A stretch of DNA of 64,000 nt from an uncultured Alteromonadales bacterium (GTDB lineage: Bacteria; Pseudomonadota; Gammaproteobacteria; Pseudomonadales; Cellvibrionaceae): assembly GCA_937864365.1 (NCBI GenBank), contig CALMJT010000216.1, positions 62,001 to 126,000 on the forward strand, read 5' to 3'. A program made the translations under genes and the position numbers. Of the stretch, positions 46,804-55,801 are shown in pieces (the stretch's first letter is position 1; every line of letters begins with the position of its first letter). The notes beneath the pieces are model-generated. The model was not told the DNA's origin. It searched no databases and saw nothing but the letters and a program-made list of their open reading frames with translations.

Positions 46804-48558
46804 ATGGCACTGTTCTCAGAATCACTTCAACTAAAACAACTCAAAGTTGAATACGCGGGCGTTACCAAAGCCGGTATTAAACCCCACAACCAAGATGCTT
46901 TTGCGGCATTTACACCCAGTTATAACGATCAAACCGTAAAAGGCACCGTGCTTTGCATTGCCGACGGCGTAAGCGCCAGTAAACGCGCTAGAGAGGCCGC
47001 AAACGTTAGCGTTAACGGATTTATTAACGATTATTACAGCACCCCACCTTCTTGGTCGGTTAAAAAAAGTGCCGCTCAAGTATTACTTTCGTTAAATGCT
47101 TGGCTCAATCATCAGGGACGTAACTGTTCCCCCGATGAAAGCAGTTTAGTTACAACCTTCAGCTCAATTATTCTAAAATCAACCACTGCGTATATTTTTC
47201 ACATTGGTGACAGCCGTGTGTATCGCATCCGCAACCAAGAAATTGAGCAACTAACGCGCGACCATACACATCGATATCAGAGCCGAAAACATGTTCTGTA
47301 CCGAGCAATGGGCATGGACCCCATGCTTGAGGTGGATTATTTAACGACCGATATTAAAGCAAATGATTATTTCTTGTTGACCACTGACGGTGTAAGTGGA
47401 TTTTTAGACGATCAACAAATTCTAAATTTAATAAATACTCAGCATCTATCGCTGAATGCTTGTGTAGCCAACATTATTGCGCAGGCTTTAGAACAAGGCA
47501 GCGACGATAATTGCACCTGCTTATTGGTGAAGGTGAACGAGGTTCCCACCGAAACCCAAGAAGAACTGCAAAAAAAGCTGTCGGCTCTGGTAATTCCACC
47601 CGCCATGCACAAGGGCAATAAAATTGATCAATATTACATTGAAGAGATTTTGCATTCCGGCAGCAGAAGTCATGTTTATTGGGCACGGGATTTAGAAACA
47701 AAACGACAGGTTGTGCTAAAAGCACCGTCACAGAATTTTGCCGAAGACACTCTTTATCTTCAGGGTTTTATGCTGGAGCGATGGATTGGCCAAAAGGTTA
47801 ACCACTCTTCCGTGATGAAAATTCATAATCCGTCACAAGAGAGTCGATTTTTATATCACGTTTGCGAGGCGATTCACGGCATCACATTACGCCAATGGAT
47901 GCGAGAAAATCCCAATCCAAGTTTAGCGAAAATACGTCCAATTATTATTGAATTAGTAGAAAGTATTCGCGCCCTGCAACGGCTGAACATTATTCATCGT
48001 GATTTAAAACCCGAAAACATCATGATCGATGAGAATTATAAAGTTAAATTAATTGATTTTGGCGCGGCAAAAGTCGATAGCATTTCCGAATTAAATCAAG
48101 ATATAGCCGAAGACGTTCCCGTCGGCACCGTGGGTTATGTTGCACCCGAATCATTACTGCATAACGTTAGCAACCATCAATCGGATATTTTTTCGCTGGG
48201 CGTAATTATCTATGAGTTATTAACCGGAAAATTACCTTACCAAGGCAACGAATATCAGCTAAAAGCTCGCACACGATATTCAGACTGGGAGTACATTCCA
48301 TTAATTAAATGGATTCCCGATTCACCCAAATGGTTAGATTTAACCTTGCAAAAGGCATGTAATGCCAATCCAGCCAATCGCTACCCTGCGATGTCGGAAA
48401 TAATTCGTGACCTTAAAAACCCCAATCAAGAATTTATCGTCCAACACCAACAACAACCATTATTGGAGAGAAATCCAATACTTTTCTGGCAAATATGCAG
48501 CGCTCTTTTTGCGATACTTGCGCTTGCAGAATGGGTTTGGATTACACAAAACACCTAG
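46804..48558 (+). CDS. fused PP2C phosphatase and Ser/Thr protein kinase
   Basis: A 584-residue membrane-anchored signalling protein. Residues about 10-250 form a PP2C phosphatase (CIADGVSASKRAREAA, FHIGDSRVYRI, TTDGVSGFLDD). Residues about 275-540 form a Hanks-type kinase: VLKAP lysine, H398-R399-D400 in IIHRDLKPEN, D418-F-G in KLIDFGAAK, GTVGYVAPES. One TM segment closes the protein (ILFWQICSALFAILALAEW). This bifunctional arrangement is common next to narK/nasA genes; targets are unknown. It lies 43 bases after narK, same strand. Confidence 0.87.
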   Translation: MALFSESLQLKQLKVEYAGVTKAGIKPHNQDAFAAFTPSYNDQTVKGTVLCIADGVSASKRAREAANVSVNGFINDYYSTPPSWSVKKSAAQVLLSLNAWLNHQGRNCSPDESSLVTTFSSIILKSTTAYIFHIGDSRVYRIRNQEIEQLTRDHTHRYQSRKHVLYRAMGMDPMLEVDYLTTDIKANDYFLLTTDGVSGFLDDQQILNLINTQHLSLNACVANIIAQALEQGSDDNCTCLLVKVNEVPTETQEELQKKLSALVIPPAMHKGNKIDQYYIEEILHSGSRSHVYWARDLETKRQVVLKAPSQNFAEDTLYLQGFMLERWIGQKVNHSSVMKIHNPSQESRFLYHVCEAIHGITLRQWMRENPNPSLAKIRPIIIELVESIRALQRLNIIHRDLKPENIMIDENYKVKLIDFGAAKVDSISELNQDIAEDVPVGTVGYVAPESLLHNVSNHQSDIFSLGVIIYELLTGKLPYQGNEYQLKARTRYSDWEYIPLIKWIPDSPKWLDLTLQKACNANPANRYPAMSEIIRDLKNPNQEFIVQHQQQPLLERNPILFWQICSALFAILALAEWVWITQNT

Positions 48559-48660
48559 TAGTGCATGCATATAAAGAAAGAATACGCTGATTAAACTCGA
48601 CCAACAAATACGGTAAAAACTAATCCGCCTAGAAAATGTAAATGTGTTACGCCAACGAAA

Positions 48661-48686
48661 AACAGCTTGGGTGTTTCCAAGCTGTT
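48661..48686 (+). terminator. intrinsic terminator after the kinase gene
   Basis: AACAGCTTGG and its complement pair around GTGTTT, followed by TTTTTA, with A-rich sequence on the other side, so it may work in both directions. It lies about 100 bases after the kinase stop and before the convergent DUF1963 gene. Confidence 0.75.
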
Positions 48687-48709
48687 TTTAGCAAAAACTC
48701 GAACGACAC

Positions 48710-48760
48710 TAATACCAAGCAGACATTAATACCAAGCAGACATTAATACCAAGCAGACAT
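48710..48760. repeat. 3 x 17-bp tandem repeat
   Basis: Three perfect copies of TAATACCAAGCAGACAT lie end to end, followed by a partial TAAT, in the gap between the convergent kinase and DUF1963 genes. Unit length is not a multiple of three and no gene spans it. Confidence 0.9.
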
Positions 48761-48816
48761 TAATGTCGAACAAAAGTAATATCGACTACACTCAATAACA
48801 ATCCTAAACCGCAAGT

Positions 48817-49563
48817 TTAAACAACCACAATCTCAGACTTGTGTTTATCGCATTGAATTACGTGCATACATTGGCCACCCGGTAATTCAATATTCAAGTT
48901 ATCTTGCGGCGCAATTTGAATCACAAGCTTCATTGCGCTGCCACACTGGCTGCATTTTGGATATTTAATACCCTGCACCCAATTTGGCCACCCCATTAAC
49001 TTGTCTTGAACCTTTGGAAAACCTTTTTCAGTTAGCAACGCTGCCTGATCGACTTTTAAGTCGCAACCTAAACTCTTTAATTTGGCGGTATTTGGATAAT
49101 CAACGCTCTCTTCCCAGCCTTCAATAGGCTTTTCCGGAGTAGAAAAGGTTTTTGGTAAAGACTCTACACCGGTTAAATCTTGAGTTTTCGGATCAAGCAC
49201 GCGCACCAAACTGATCTCAGGGAGTTCTTTAATGTCTTCTAAACCTTTAGAACATTGCTCACAACAGAATAATTGCAAAATGCCCTCGCCAAATGGTGAT
49301 TTCATCTCAGCAGGAAATTGTTTTGCATTTAGCTGTACCAACAACTGCATAGGTGATTTACAGCGTTTACAGGCAGGCCAAGTTTCTTTAGCAACCAAAG
49401 CGGCTTTACCCGAAAACTTAGAAAAGAGATAACTCACCTCACTATTGCCAACTTTCGGCGCCCACATTGGTTTCTCGTAAGGCTTTAACAACATTTCGGT
49501 TTCTTGCCAAAGCTCAGATGGATCTTTGGTTTTTTTTCTAAAAATATTAAAAATATTGACCAT
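48817..49563 (-). CDS. DUF1963-like protein with CxxC zinc ribbons
   Basis: A 248-residue protein related to YwqG/DUF1963 or programmed-cell-death-2-like sequences. Cysteine pairs CKRC, CCEQC and CSQCG suggest bound zinc, and WPACKRCKSPMQLLVQL and GWPNWVQGIKYPKC resemble repeated halves. No signal peptide or membrane segment is evident, so it is cytoplasmic. The ATG at 49563 has no strong ribosome site. Function unknown; convergent with the kinase gene. Confidence 0.65.
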   Translation of the reverse strand: MVNIFNIFRKKTKDPSELWQETEMLLKPYEKPMWAPKVGNSEVSYLFSKFSGKAALVAKETWPACKRCKSPMQLLVQLNAKQFPAEMKSPFGEGILQLFCCEQCSKGLEDIKELPEISLVRVLDPKTQDLTGVESLPKTFSTPEKPIEGWEESVDYPNTAKLKSLGCDLKVDQAALLTEKGFPKVQDKLMGWPNWVQGIKYPKCSQCGSAMKLVIQIAPQDNLNIELPGGQCMHVIQCDKHKSEIVVV

Positions 49564-50395
49564 GATAAAAAATTCCTAAATACAACTTAATGTACCCAAC
49601 AGCTTCATCACAATGCTGTAAAAAACGGTTGAATATCAACAAATAAACCTGACCGTTTTCTGTAGCAACTTTTAGACAAACATACACAATGCCGCCAACA
49701 CTAGGTTTATTACAGCTCTAATTGGGATAGCTCAGAAAGATTTACCTGATCCATCTTACAGCTGACAATAAAGTTATTAGCTATCAAAAAACACTTTTAA
49801 ATAAATTTTAAATATTCTACTACGAAACTGTATTTATCTAAAAGGCTCACAGATTGGCAGCATGTCGCACAAAGAATTACACAAAGCCAGAAATGGCGCG
49901 GCTTGTAGAGAACCCCAGAAAGGCTTATAAAAACTATAGTGAAATTAAATCAGGCTCTGAACCATATCAGATAGCATTCTTGCACAATTTGCCAAAAAAT
50001 TAATTCAATTGTGACTAATTTTTCAAACACATTTTATTTGATTATTTCAAACATTAAGACAGGAAATAAAATCCCGATCCACAGAATTTTTTATATTGCT
50101 CGAAAAAATAGATTTTTATAATGTAAAAACAAAAATAATTAGAAATTATGAAAATTTAATTATATCAATTGTAATTAAGTTTCGAGTACAGCTATTTGAA
50201 GCGTAATAGTTATTTGAAACGTAAGAGTAACGGTTAGGAACCTCTGACTAAATCCGCCATGGTTTGATCAGAGGACAAAATTGACAATACAATGCTCAAT
50301 TTCTTCACCATTTCAACTACTTACCATTCTCGCCATTGCCGACACATCCTTGTGCCGCATAAAACTCTACGTTAATCAGAGTTTTCGTTAAAAAC
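49564..50395. other. long non-coding interval
   Basis: These 832 A+T-rich bases contain no credible ORF. Near the right end are hairpins at 50239-50272 (CCTCTGA/TCAGAGG) and 50361-50385, the latter probably ending the leftward GT-C transcript. A small RNA could hide here but I cannot support one. Confidence 0.45.
50361..50385 (-). terminator. hairpin after the GT-C membrane protein gene
   Basis: AAAACTCT and AGAGTTTT pair around 9 bases, 11 bases beyond the stop of the leftward gene. The minus-strand product ends in TTTTA, fitting an intrinsic terminator. It resembles hairpin A of the paired elements at 40446 and 57898. Confidence 0.6.
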
Positions 50396-51754
50396 TTACA
50401 AGCTGGAAGCTTTTTTCTGCGCTCGTAATTCACTTGATGTTCGAATTACAATCACTTCAATTACCCAAACCGCGATAACACTCCCATACTCCAGCCACCG
50501 GGCCCAATGAGGTTGTTCGTATAACTCAAGAGTTCCATCCAGAATATTGAAGCCATTAACGTATGACAGTAAGATCATGAACGATGCAAACCAAGCCCAT
50601 AGCGAAGGATATATTGCGGCAAAAAACAGCAACCAGACGAGATACCAAGCATTTACAACAGGCGCTAATAAAAAGAATACCGCAAAAACCCAATCACCAC
50701 GAATGTCGGCTTTTTTGCCAAGCACAAAGTAAAACCAATACACAGCATACAAACAACAAAATAATAATGCGGTTATGATTTTCGTTGTGTGAATATCGAA
50801 TATTTGATTAAGCAAAACAACAATCGAGCCATTAAATTGCCAATTTTGCGCAAACGCAAATAAACCATACAGATCTGCGTTATTTAGATAATAAAAAGGC
50901 GCGTAAATGGCGCCAACTACGACGACAAATATAGGCCACGTAAACCACCGGCAACGAATAGCGAATAACGGTACCAGCAAAATTGCAAAGACTTTCGTAC
51001 ACACAGCAATCGCTAAAAATACCATGCACGCAACTTGATAATTTTTCTTTAAACATAAAAAACTGACACCCAAAAAAAACACCGCGTAAATATCGGGATG
51101 CGCTGTTAAAGAAAATTCTTTGATAATTAATGGGCTCCAGGCATAAAGAACAGCTCCCCACCTAGGTGCGACTCGCCATAACACACCAATAACGCCTAAA
51201 TCGAACAATGCAGATAACAACTGTAAGCCAAAAATATCGGCGGGGAATAACCAATAACTTAAGAGAAAAATAAGTTCGGTAACTGGCCCATAAATTGTCG
51301 GAATATCGGGATAATTAATACCACCCAAAATATCTTCCATACTACTAGGTACAGAGTTATTGCCAAAAAACTCGCTGGGTGCAACACCGTAAGGCGTAGC
51401 ATATTCAAAAAATACGTACCCATCCCATAAAAAACGGTAATGATCATCTTCAAAAATAGGATAAAACTGAACAGCTATTAACCGAAATATGACAGGCCAA
51501 ATAAAAACCGCGGAAACTATCAATAATGATGACGACCTTAGGATTATTTCATTGCTTTGGATAGATATCGCCGCAATAACTGAACAACTAAAGACCAATG
51601 CCGTAACTGAGTAAAAAAGAGGCAAACTGGGAAATCCTTCCGAGCCTGCGGCACTGAACAGTAGATACAAGCAAACGCTGACAACAATTCCGCACACATG
51701 AATGAGATATTTTTTGGTATTTAATAGCGGATGGTGTCGAGATAAACTGAACAT
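50396..51754 (-). CDS. GT-C-type polytopic glycosyltransferase-like protein
   Basis: A 452-residue membrane protein with about 11-12 TM segments. The first large loop has PIFEDDHYRFLWDGYVF and TPYGVAPSEF, an acidic pair and Arg typical of GT-C polyprenyl-phosphate-mannose-dependent mannosyltransferases. SLTAHPDIYAVFF and NAWYLVWLLFF are also reminiscent of these. It would add a sugar from a lipid donor in the periplasm. It is divergent from a small secreted protein and a GT2 gene that could supply the lipid-linked sugar. Family-level call only. Confidence 0.68.
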   Translation of the reverse strand: MFSLSRHHPLLNTKKYLIHVCGIVVSVCLYLLFSAAGSEGFPSLPLFYSVTALVFSCSVIAAISIQSNEIILRSSSLLIVSAVFIWPVIFRLIAVQFYPIFEDDHYRFLWDGYVFFEYATPYGVAPSEFFGNNSVPSSMEDILGGINYPDIPTIYGPVTELIFLLSYWLFPADIFGLQLLSALFDLGVIGVLWRVAPRWGAVLYAWSPLIIKEFSLTAHPDIYAVFFLGVSFLCLKKNYQVACMVFLAIAVCTKVFAILLVPLFAIRCRWFTWPIFVVVVGAIYAPFYYLNNADLYGLFAFAQNWQFNGSIVVLLNQIFDIHTTKIITALLFCCLYAVYWFYFVLGKKADIRGDWVFAVFFLLAPVVNAWYLVWLLFFAAIYPSLWAWFASFMILLSYVNGFNILDGTLELYEQPHWARWLEYGSVIAVWVIEVIVIRTSSELRAQKKASSL

Positions 51755-52460
51755 AGACGGTTATCAAACTTAGGCAAACGTTGATTTTATCATTACTTGA
51801 CTTGTGAATTGGTACTTTCAGACTTTTTAAGCAGAATATTCGGAAGGATTTAATCGCCAAAAACACTATGTCTTGATATTCGAAATACGTTATTTATAAA
51901 AAGCGAATAAAACTCAGATTCATCCCTCGCGGCCAGAGAATTAACCTTAAATACCCCATGATTTACGCAAAGCAACACATGTGAACTTTCATATAAGCAT
52001 CACAAAGGTATACCCTGTACTGTTAAACTCAAGTGACCTGACAAAATATTGCAGCAACAGAACTAGGCTGATTTTTCTAATAATTTCAATTAATTACAAA
52101 AAATTCACGGCTATATTGCATTCATACATCTGCGGCTAATGAATCATTAGGCAACTCTTTGGTCTTTCTCACAGTCTTAGGCTTCTATGACATTTTGATG
52201 ACTCCGAGTTTGCCCAAAATGATCAAATTCGGAATATGTTAGTGAATTGTGATAGTCAGACGATCGATGGCCTAGAAACAACACAAACTTATCGATTAGA
52301 ATCTTAACCATTATTAACGCATCGAGACTTTCCAACATTTTGGGTGTGATTTGCTGACTTAACACATAAAGTAAGCGTTTCTGCTTTATAGCAGTGGTTT
52401 CACGGTCTCTTTGCCTAAAACAACATTCAACTAATTATAAAATCCAGATTGGAGTTCAAT
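51755..52460. other. non-coding interval before the secreted protein gene
   Basis: A 706-base divergent interval, A+T-rich, with no ORF I would defend. It must hold the promoters of the GT-C gene and of the rightward small-protein gene. Confidence 0.4.
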
Positions 52461-52787
52461 ATGATACTAACTGTTGCCCGCAAATTTACCATGGCATTCA
52501 CCGTTATAGCTGCTATGTTATTTGGTGCAGAAGCCTTCGCATCCGGATCATTTTCGTCAGCGCCTACCCCAACTGTAGATAGCCCTTACGATAAAGGTAA
52601 GCGTAATTTCAACCGTAAAGTTGCCTGTAAAAAATGTCCTCTTCCCGGTAAAAAGCTGGATCAAGAGCAAGCCAAAGCCGTTATTGAAGCTCTTTACACC
52701 AATGAAGAATTGTTAGCGAAATTGGACGAGCAACAACGCAAAGATGTTGTTTTCTACTTGGCCAAGCGTTACAAATTAGACAAGTAA
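52461..52787 (+). CDS. small secreted protein with a CxxC motif
   Basis: A 108-residue protein with a signal peptide (MILTVARKFTMAFTVIAAML, cut near AFA-SGS). The mature part has NRKVACKKCPLPGKKL and a helical C-terminus ending VVFYLAKRYKLDK. The layout recalls a small cytochrome-c-like domain, but CKKCP lacks the His of the haem motif CxxCH, so no haem is expected. GGAG lies 8 bases before ATG 52461, preferred to an upstream TTG at 52449. Followed by a strong terminator. Function unknown. Confidence 0.65.
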   Translation: MILTVARKFTMAFTVIAAMLFGAEAFASGSFSSAPTPTVDSPYDKGKRNFNRKVACKKCPLPGKKLDQEQAKAVIEALYTNEELLAKLDEQQRKDVVFYLAKRYKLDK

Positions 52788-52834
52788 GCAGTTTTTATCA
52801 GAGATCCGTACGTATAACTTCGTACAGATACAGA

Positions 52835-52859
52835 AAAGCCCTGAATTTCAGGGCTTTTT
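52835..52859 (+). terminator. intrinsic terminator
   Basis: Perfect 11-bp arms AAAAGCCCTGA and complement around ATT, ending in a T-run (TTTTTATTTAT). A textbook Rho-independent terminator 47 bases after the small secreted protein gene. Confidence 0.9.
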
Positions 52860-52930
52860 ATTTATAGCTTCTTATTAGCTTCAATTACAGACTCTGCTTG
52901 TACAAAGAGTGTCCACAGATTACCCATGTA

Positions 52931-53692
52931 ATGTACAAATCCCATTTCATCTCCGTCATCATTCCCGTTCTTGATGAGGAATCCGCCATAGGCTTAGTGG
53001 TTGAAGAGCTTCTAGCCCTTAAAAATCCCGACGATTCTCTGCTCATAGACGAAATTATCGTTTGCGATAATGGCTCTGTTGATAATTCAACGCAGGTTGC
53101 TATCAATGCCGGAGCTTTTGTGGTTCACCAGCCTGAAAAAGGTTATGGCGCAGCCTGCCTAAAAGCCATGGAATACCTGAATGCGGAATCATCTATTGTA
53201 TTGTTCATCGACGGCGACCATTCTTGTGTAAGCGCTCAAAGTGTTCCTCTAATCACCACGCTCATTGATCATGAGCAAGATTTGGTGATTGGCACTCGCG
53301 TTAAAGGGAAAATATCGAAAGGTGCTTTAACGCCGCCCCAGCTGTTTGGTAATCAACTGGCGACGTTTCTAATTAGACTACTCTGGAAAGCCAATATTAC
53401 CGATTTAGGGCCATTTCGAGCTATTCGTAAACAATCGCTCAATACGCTAAAAATGCACGATCGTAGTTTTGGTTGGACCGTAGAAATGCAAGTTAAAGCT
53501 ATTCAAATGGGCTTTAGCATCGAAGAAATACCCGTAGATTCACTAAAACGTATTGGTAAATCTAAAATTAGCGGGACTTTATCGGGGGTTATTGGTGCGG
53601 GTAAAGGTATTCTTGGAATGATTTTTAATCTGTGGTGGGCCGAAAATATAACAAAAGATGAAATTTACATGAAACGATCGGAAAAAAGTTAA
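52931..53692 (+). CDS. GT2-family glycosyltransferase
   Basis: About 253 residues of the GT-A fold, family 2. SVIIPVLDEESAIGLVV at the start, EIIVCDNGSVDNSTQ, then FIDGDHS (DxD-type metal site) and GTRVKGKISKGALTPPQ follow, all as in dolichyl-phosphate-mannose synthase-like and DPM1/ArnC relatives. No C-terminal TM pair is seen. ATG 52931 is used; a TTG at 52898 in frame is possible. It may make the lipid-linked sugar used by the divergent GT-C protein, and it is followed by a DUF547 gene. Confidence 0.8.
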   Translation: MYKSHFISVIIPVLDEESAIGLVVEELLALKNPDDSLLIDEIIVCDNGSVDNSTQVAINAGAFVVHQPEKGYGAACLKAMEYLNAESSIVLFIDGDHSCVSAQSVPLITTLIDHEQDLVIGTRVKGKISKGALTPPQLFGNQLATFLIRLLWKANITDLGPFRAIRKQSLNTLKMHDRSFGWTVEMQVKAIQMGFSIEEIPVDSLKRIGKSKISGTLSGVIGAGKGILGMIFNLWWAENITKDEIYMKRSEKS

Positions 53693-53756
53693 CTTTTAAG
53701 ATTTTTACAGGTCACACGGACAAGCAATTTTTGAACTGAAGTTATAGGAAAACATC

Positions 53757-54599
53757 ATGCTAAATTGGCAAAAAAATAACCTAACCGTGGTATTTTCTGC
53801 GTTATTACTCGTATTAAGCAGTTTAATTCTGTCGGTGAATGTGCACGCAGCGCCCACCTCAGAATTAATCGATTTTTGGGACGAGAGTGACGAAGAAAAC
53901 ACAAACACCATTGACCACAGCAAATGGCAAACCGTCTTAGACACATACCTAGTGTCAAACCATCCAAGTGGTATTAATCGTTTTAATTACAAGGCAGTTT
54001 CTAAGGCCGACAAAAGCGCCTTGGAATCCTACATCAGCGACCTTAAAAATACCGACCCACGTGAATATAACCTAGCCGAACAAAAAGCCTATTGGATTAA
54101 TCTCTACAATGCGTTAACCGTTAATCTAATTTTGGACAACTATCCGGTAAAATCCATTACAAAATTAGGCGGTTTTTTCAGTTTTGGCCCTTGGGACAAA
54201 GAAATAATCACCATTGAAGGCGAAACTCTAACGCTCAACAACATCGAACACGGAATTTTGCGCCCAATTTGGAAAGATAACCGAATCCATTACGCGGTGA
54301 ACTGTGCGAGCATGGGCTGCCCTAACCTATCAGCCACGGCATTTACCGCCGAAAATACCGAAGCACTTTTAGATCAATCGGCTAAAGATTACGTCAATCA
54401 CACACGCGGCGTTAAAATTGAAGGCGACAAAATGCAAGTTTCAAGTATTTACGAATGGTATAAAGTAGATTTTGGTGGCACCGATGCATCTTTAATTGAG
54501 CACTTAAAACTCTATGCTGAGCCACAATTACAAGAAAAGCTAAACTCTTTCTCTGGAAAAATTACTGACTCCTACGATTGGTCTTTAAACCAACCTTAA
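53757..54599 (+). CDS. exported DUF547 protein
   Basis: A 280-residue protein with an N-terminal signal or anchor (LTVVFSALLLVLSSLILSVN, ending near HAAP) and a DUF547 domain: AEQKAYWINLYNALTVNLIL, NNIEHGILRP, IHYAVNCASMGCPNLS. The Cys and Asn/His residues in that block are conserved in the family, but no activity is known. It follows the GT2 gene by 64 bases on the same strand. A cell-envelope role is inferred from export and neighbours. Confidence 0.78.
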   Translation: MLNWQKNNLTVVFSALLLVLSSLILSVNVHAAPTSELIDFWDESDEENTNTIDHSKWQTVLDTYLVSNHPSGINRFNYKAVSKADKSALESYISDLKNTDPREYNLAEQKAYWINLYNALTVNLILDNYPVKSITKLGGFFSFGPWDKEIITIEGETLTLNNIEHGILRPIWKDNRIHYAVNCASMGCPNLSATAFTAENTEALLDQSAKDYVNHTRGVKIEGDKMQVSSIYEWYKVDFGGTDASLIEHLKLYAEPQLQEKLNSFSGKITDSYDWSLNQP

Positions 54600-54626
54600 T
54601 CGCTGTAATAGACAGTAAATTGTAAT

Positions 54627-54655
54627 AAAAAAAGAAGGCTGCGGCCTTCTTTTTT
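54627..54655. terminator. bidirectional terminator
   Basis: AAAAAAGAAGGC and GCCTTCTTTTTT pair around TGCG between the convergent DUF547 and cheR genes, with A- and T-runs on both sides. It can serve both strands. Its right edge touches the cheR stop. Confidence 0.9.
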
Positions 54656-55568
54656 AATGGATAGCTTGGTAAACAATACCAGGATTACAATTAATCATAT
54701 TGTAAAGCTTATCAGCTTGAGACAATCCCTCAGACGCGCCCAAAAACAACAGCCCATTACTTGATAATTGTCGATTCAAACGTGTCAAAATATCTTGTTT
54801 TAACTCACCCTTAAAATAAATTAAAACATTTCGACAGTAGATGATGTCGAATTTGCCCAAACTCGTAAATGAATCACTTAGATTTAAAACTTTAAACGTA
54901 ACACGCTTACGAACCTTCTCAGCCAACTGCCATATCTTATCGTCTACCGGTTCAAAGTAACGCTTTAATCGCTGATTGCACAGACCGCGCTCGACTTCAC
55001 TGCGATCATATTGAGCAAGTTTGCACTGTTCCAAGACTTTATTCGAAATATCCGTCGCAACGATTTCGATCTGACGTTGTGCCCACTGCGGATTTCGTGA
55101 CAATACTTCTTCTGTGAGCATTGCCAGTGAATAAGGCTCTTGTCCTGTGGAGCACGCTGCCGACCAAATACGAATCTTTCCAGTCGTGTTAGCAAGACGC
55201 TCTGGCAAAAATTTGTTCTCAAAAAAATCAAATGGATAAGAGTCACGAAACCAGAATGTCTCGTTGGTGGTCATAGCGTCAATAACTTCACGCTTGAGTT
55301 TGCTGTCTGCACCGTACTCAAGCTTCTTAATTAAATCTCGGGTAGAGTTTAATTTATACTCTTCAAGTATTTTTCGAAGTCTAATACCAATTAAATAATG
55401 TTTGTTTTCTTTTAAATGAATACCGCAAATTTTCTCCAAGAACTCGCAGAAATTCGCAAGTTCTGCAGGAGAATCAAATAGCGTATCACTGGATATGGTT
55501 TTACTATCAACGCTTTTTGATCCACTTCCGTCTTGGCCAGATAATATATTCAAATTGAGGCCCCACAT
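54654..55568 (-). CDS. cheR: CheR chemotaxis methyltransferase
   Basis: A 304-residue SAM-dependent methyltransferase that methylates glutamates of chemoreceptors. The N-terminal helical CheR domain is at about 35-95; TNETFWFRDSYPFDFFENKFLP follows; the SAM-binding domain has IRIWSAACSTGQEPYSLAML and FDIIYCRNVLIYF. An extra Ser-rich tail of about 30 residues precedes the domain. No ribosome site is seen before ATG 55568, so the start may be a little further in. It lies 233 bases downstream of cheV, same strand. Confidence 0.9.
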   Translation of the reverse strand: MWGLNLNILSGQDGSGSKSVDSKTISSDTLFDSPAELANFCEFLEKICGIHLKENKHYLIGIRLRKILEEYKLNSTRDLIKKLEYGADSKLKREVIDAMTTNETFWFRDSYPFDFFENKFLPERLANTTGKIRIWSAACSTGQEPYSLAMLTEEVLSRNPQWAQRQIEIVATDISNKVLEQCKLAQYDRSEVERGLCNQRLKRYFEPVDDKIWQLAEKVRKRVTFKVLNLSDSFTSLGKFDIIYCRNVLIYFKGELKQDILTRLNRQLSSNGLLFLGASEGLSQADKLYNMINCNPGIVYQAIH

Positions 55569-55732
55569 ACAAAGGTGGAAAACAAATTGTAGGTATTGGA
55601 AATTCGTTTTCTAAAAGTTATAAGAAACTCCAAATTGTTCAGAGTTTTCATCGACTCAAAATACGTCGTTAATACAAGAAATACTAAGTCATTGAAATGG
55701 TATAGAAGCTGGAAATAATATTGTCAATTTCT

Positions 55733-55770
55733 AACCTCTGATTAAATCATAAAAGAGATAATCAGAGGTT
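55733..55770. terminator. 12-bp hairpin between cheV and cheR
   Basis: Perfect arms AACCTCTGATTA and complement with a 14-base A-rich loop lie 32 bases after the cheV stop (leftward). No T-run follows, so it may attenuate rather than end transcription. The sequence resembles 50239-50272 and belongs to the palindromic repeat set of this half of the window. Confidence 0.55.
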
Positions 55771-55801
55771 GTCATGGTATTTTCCAGCAAAATACTTTCA
55801 G

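Noticed and set aside
52177-52365. 62-codon minus-strand frame in the gap before the small secreted protein
   Set aside because: No ribosome site, no recognisable composition or motif, and it lies in A+T-rich non-coding sequence.
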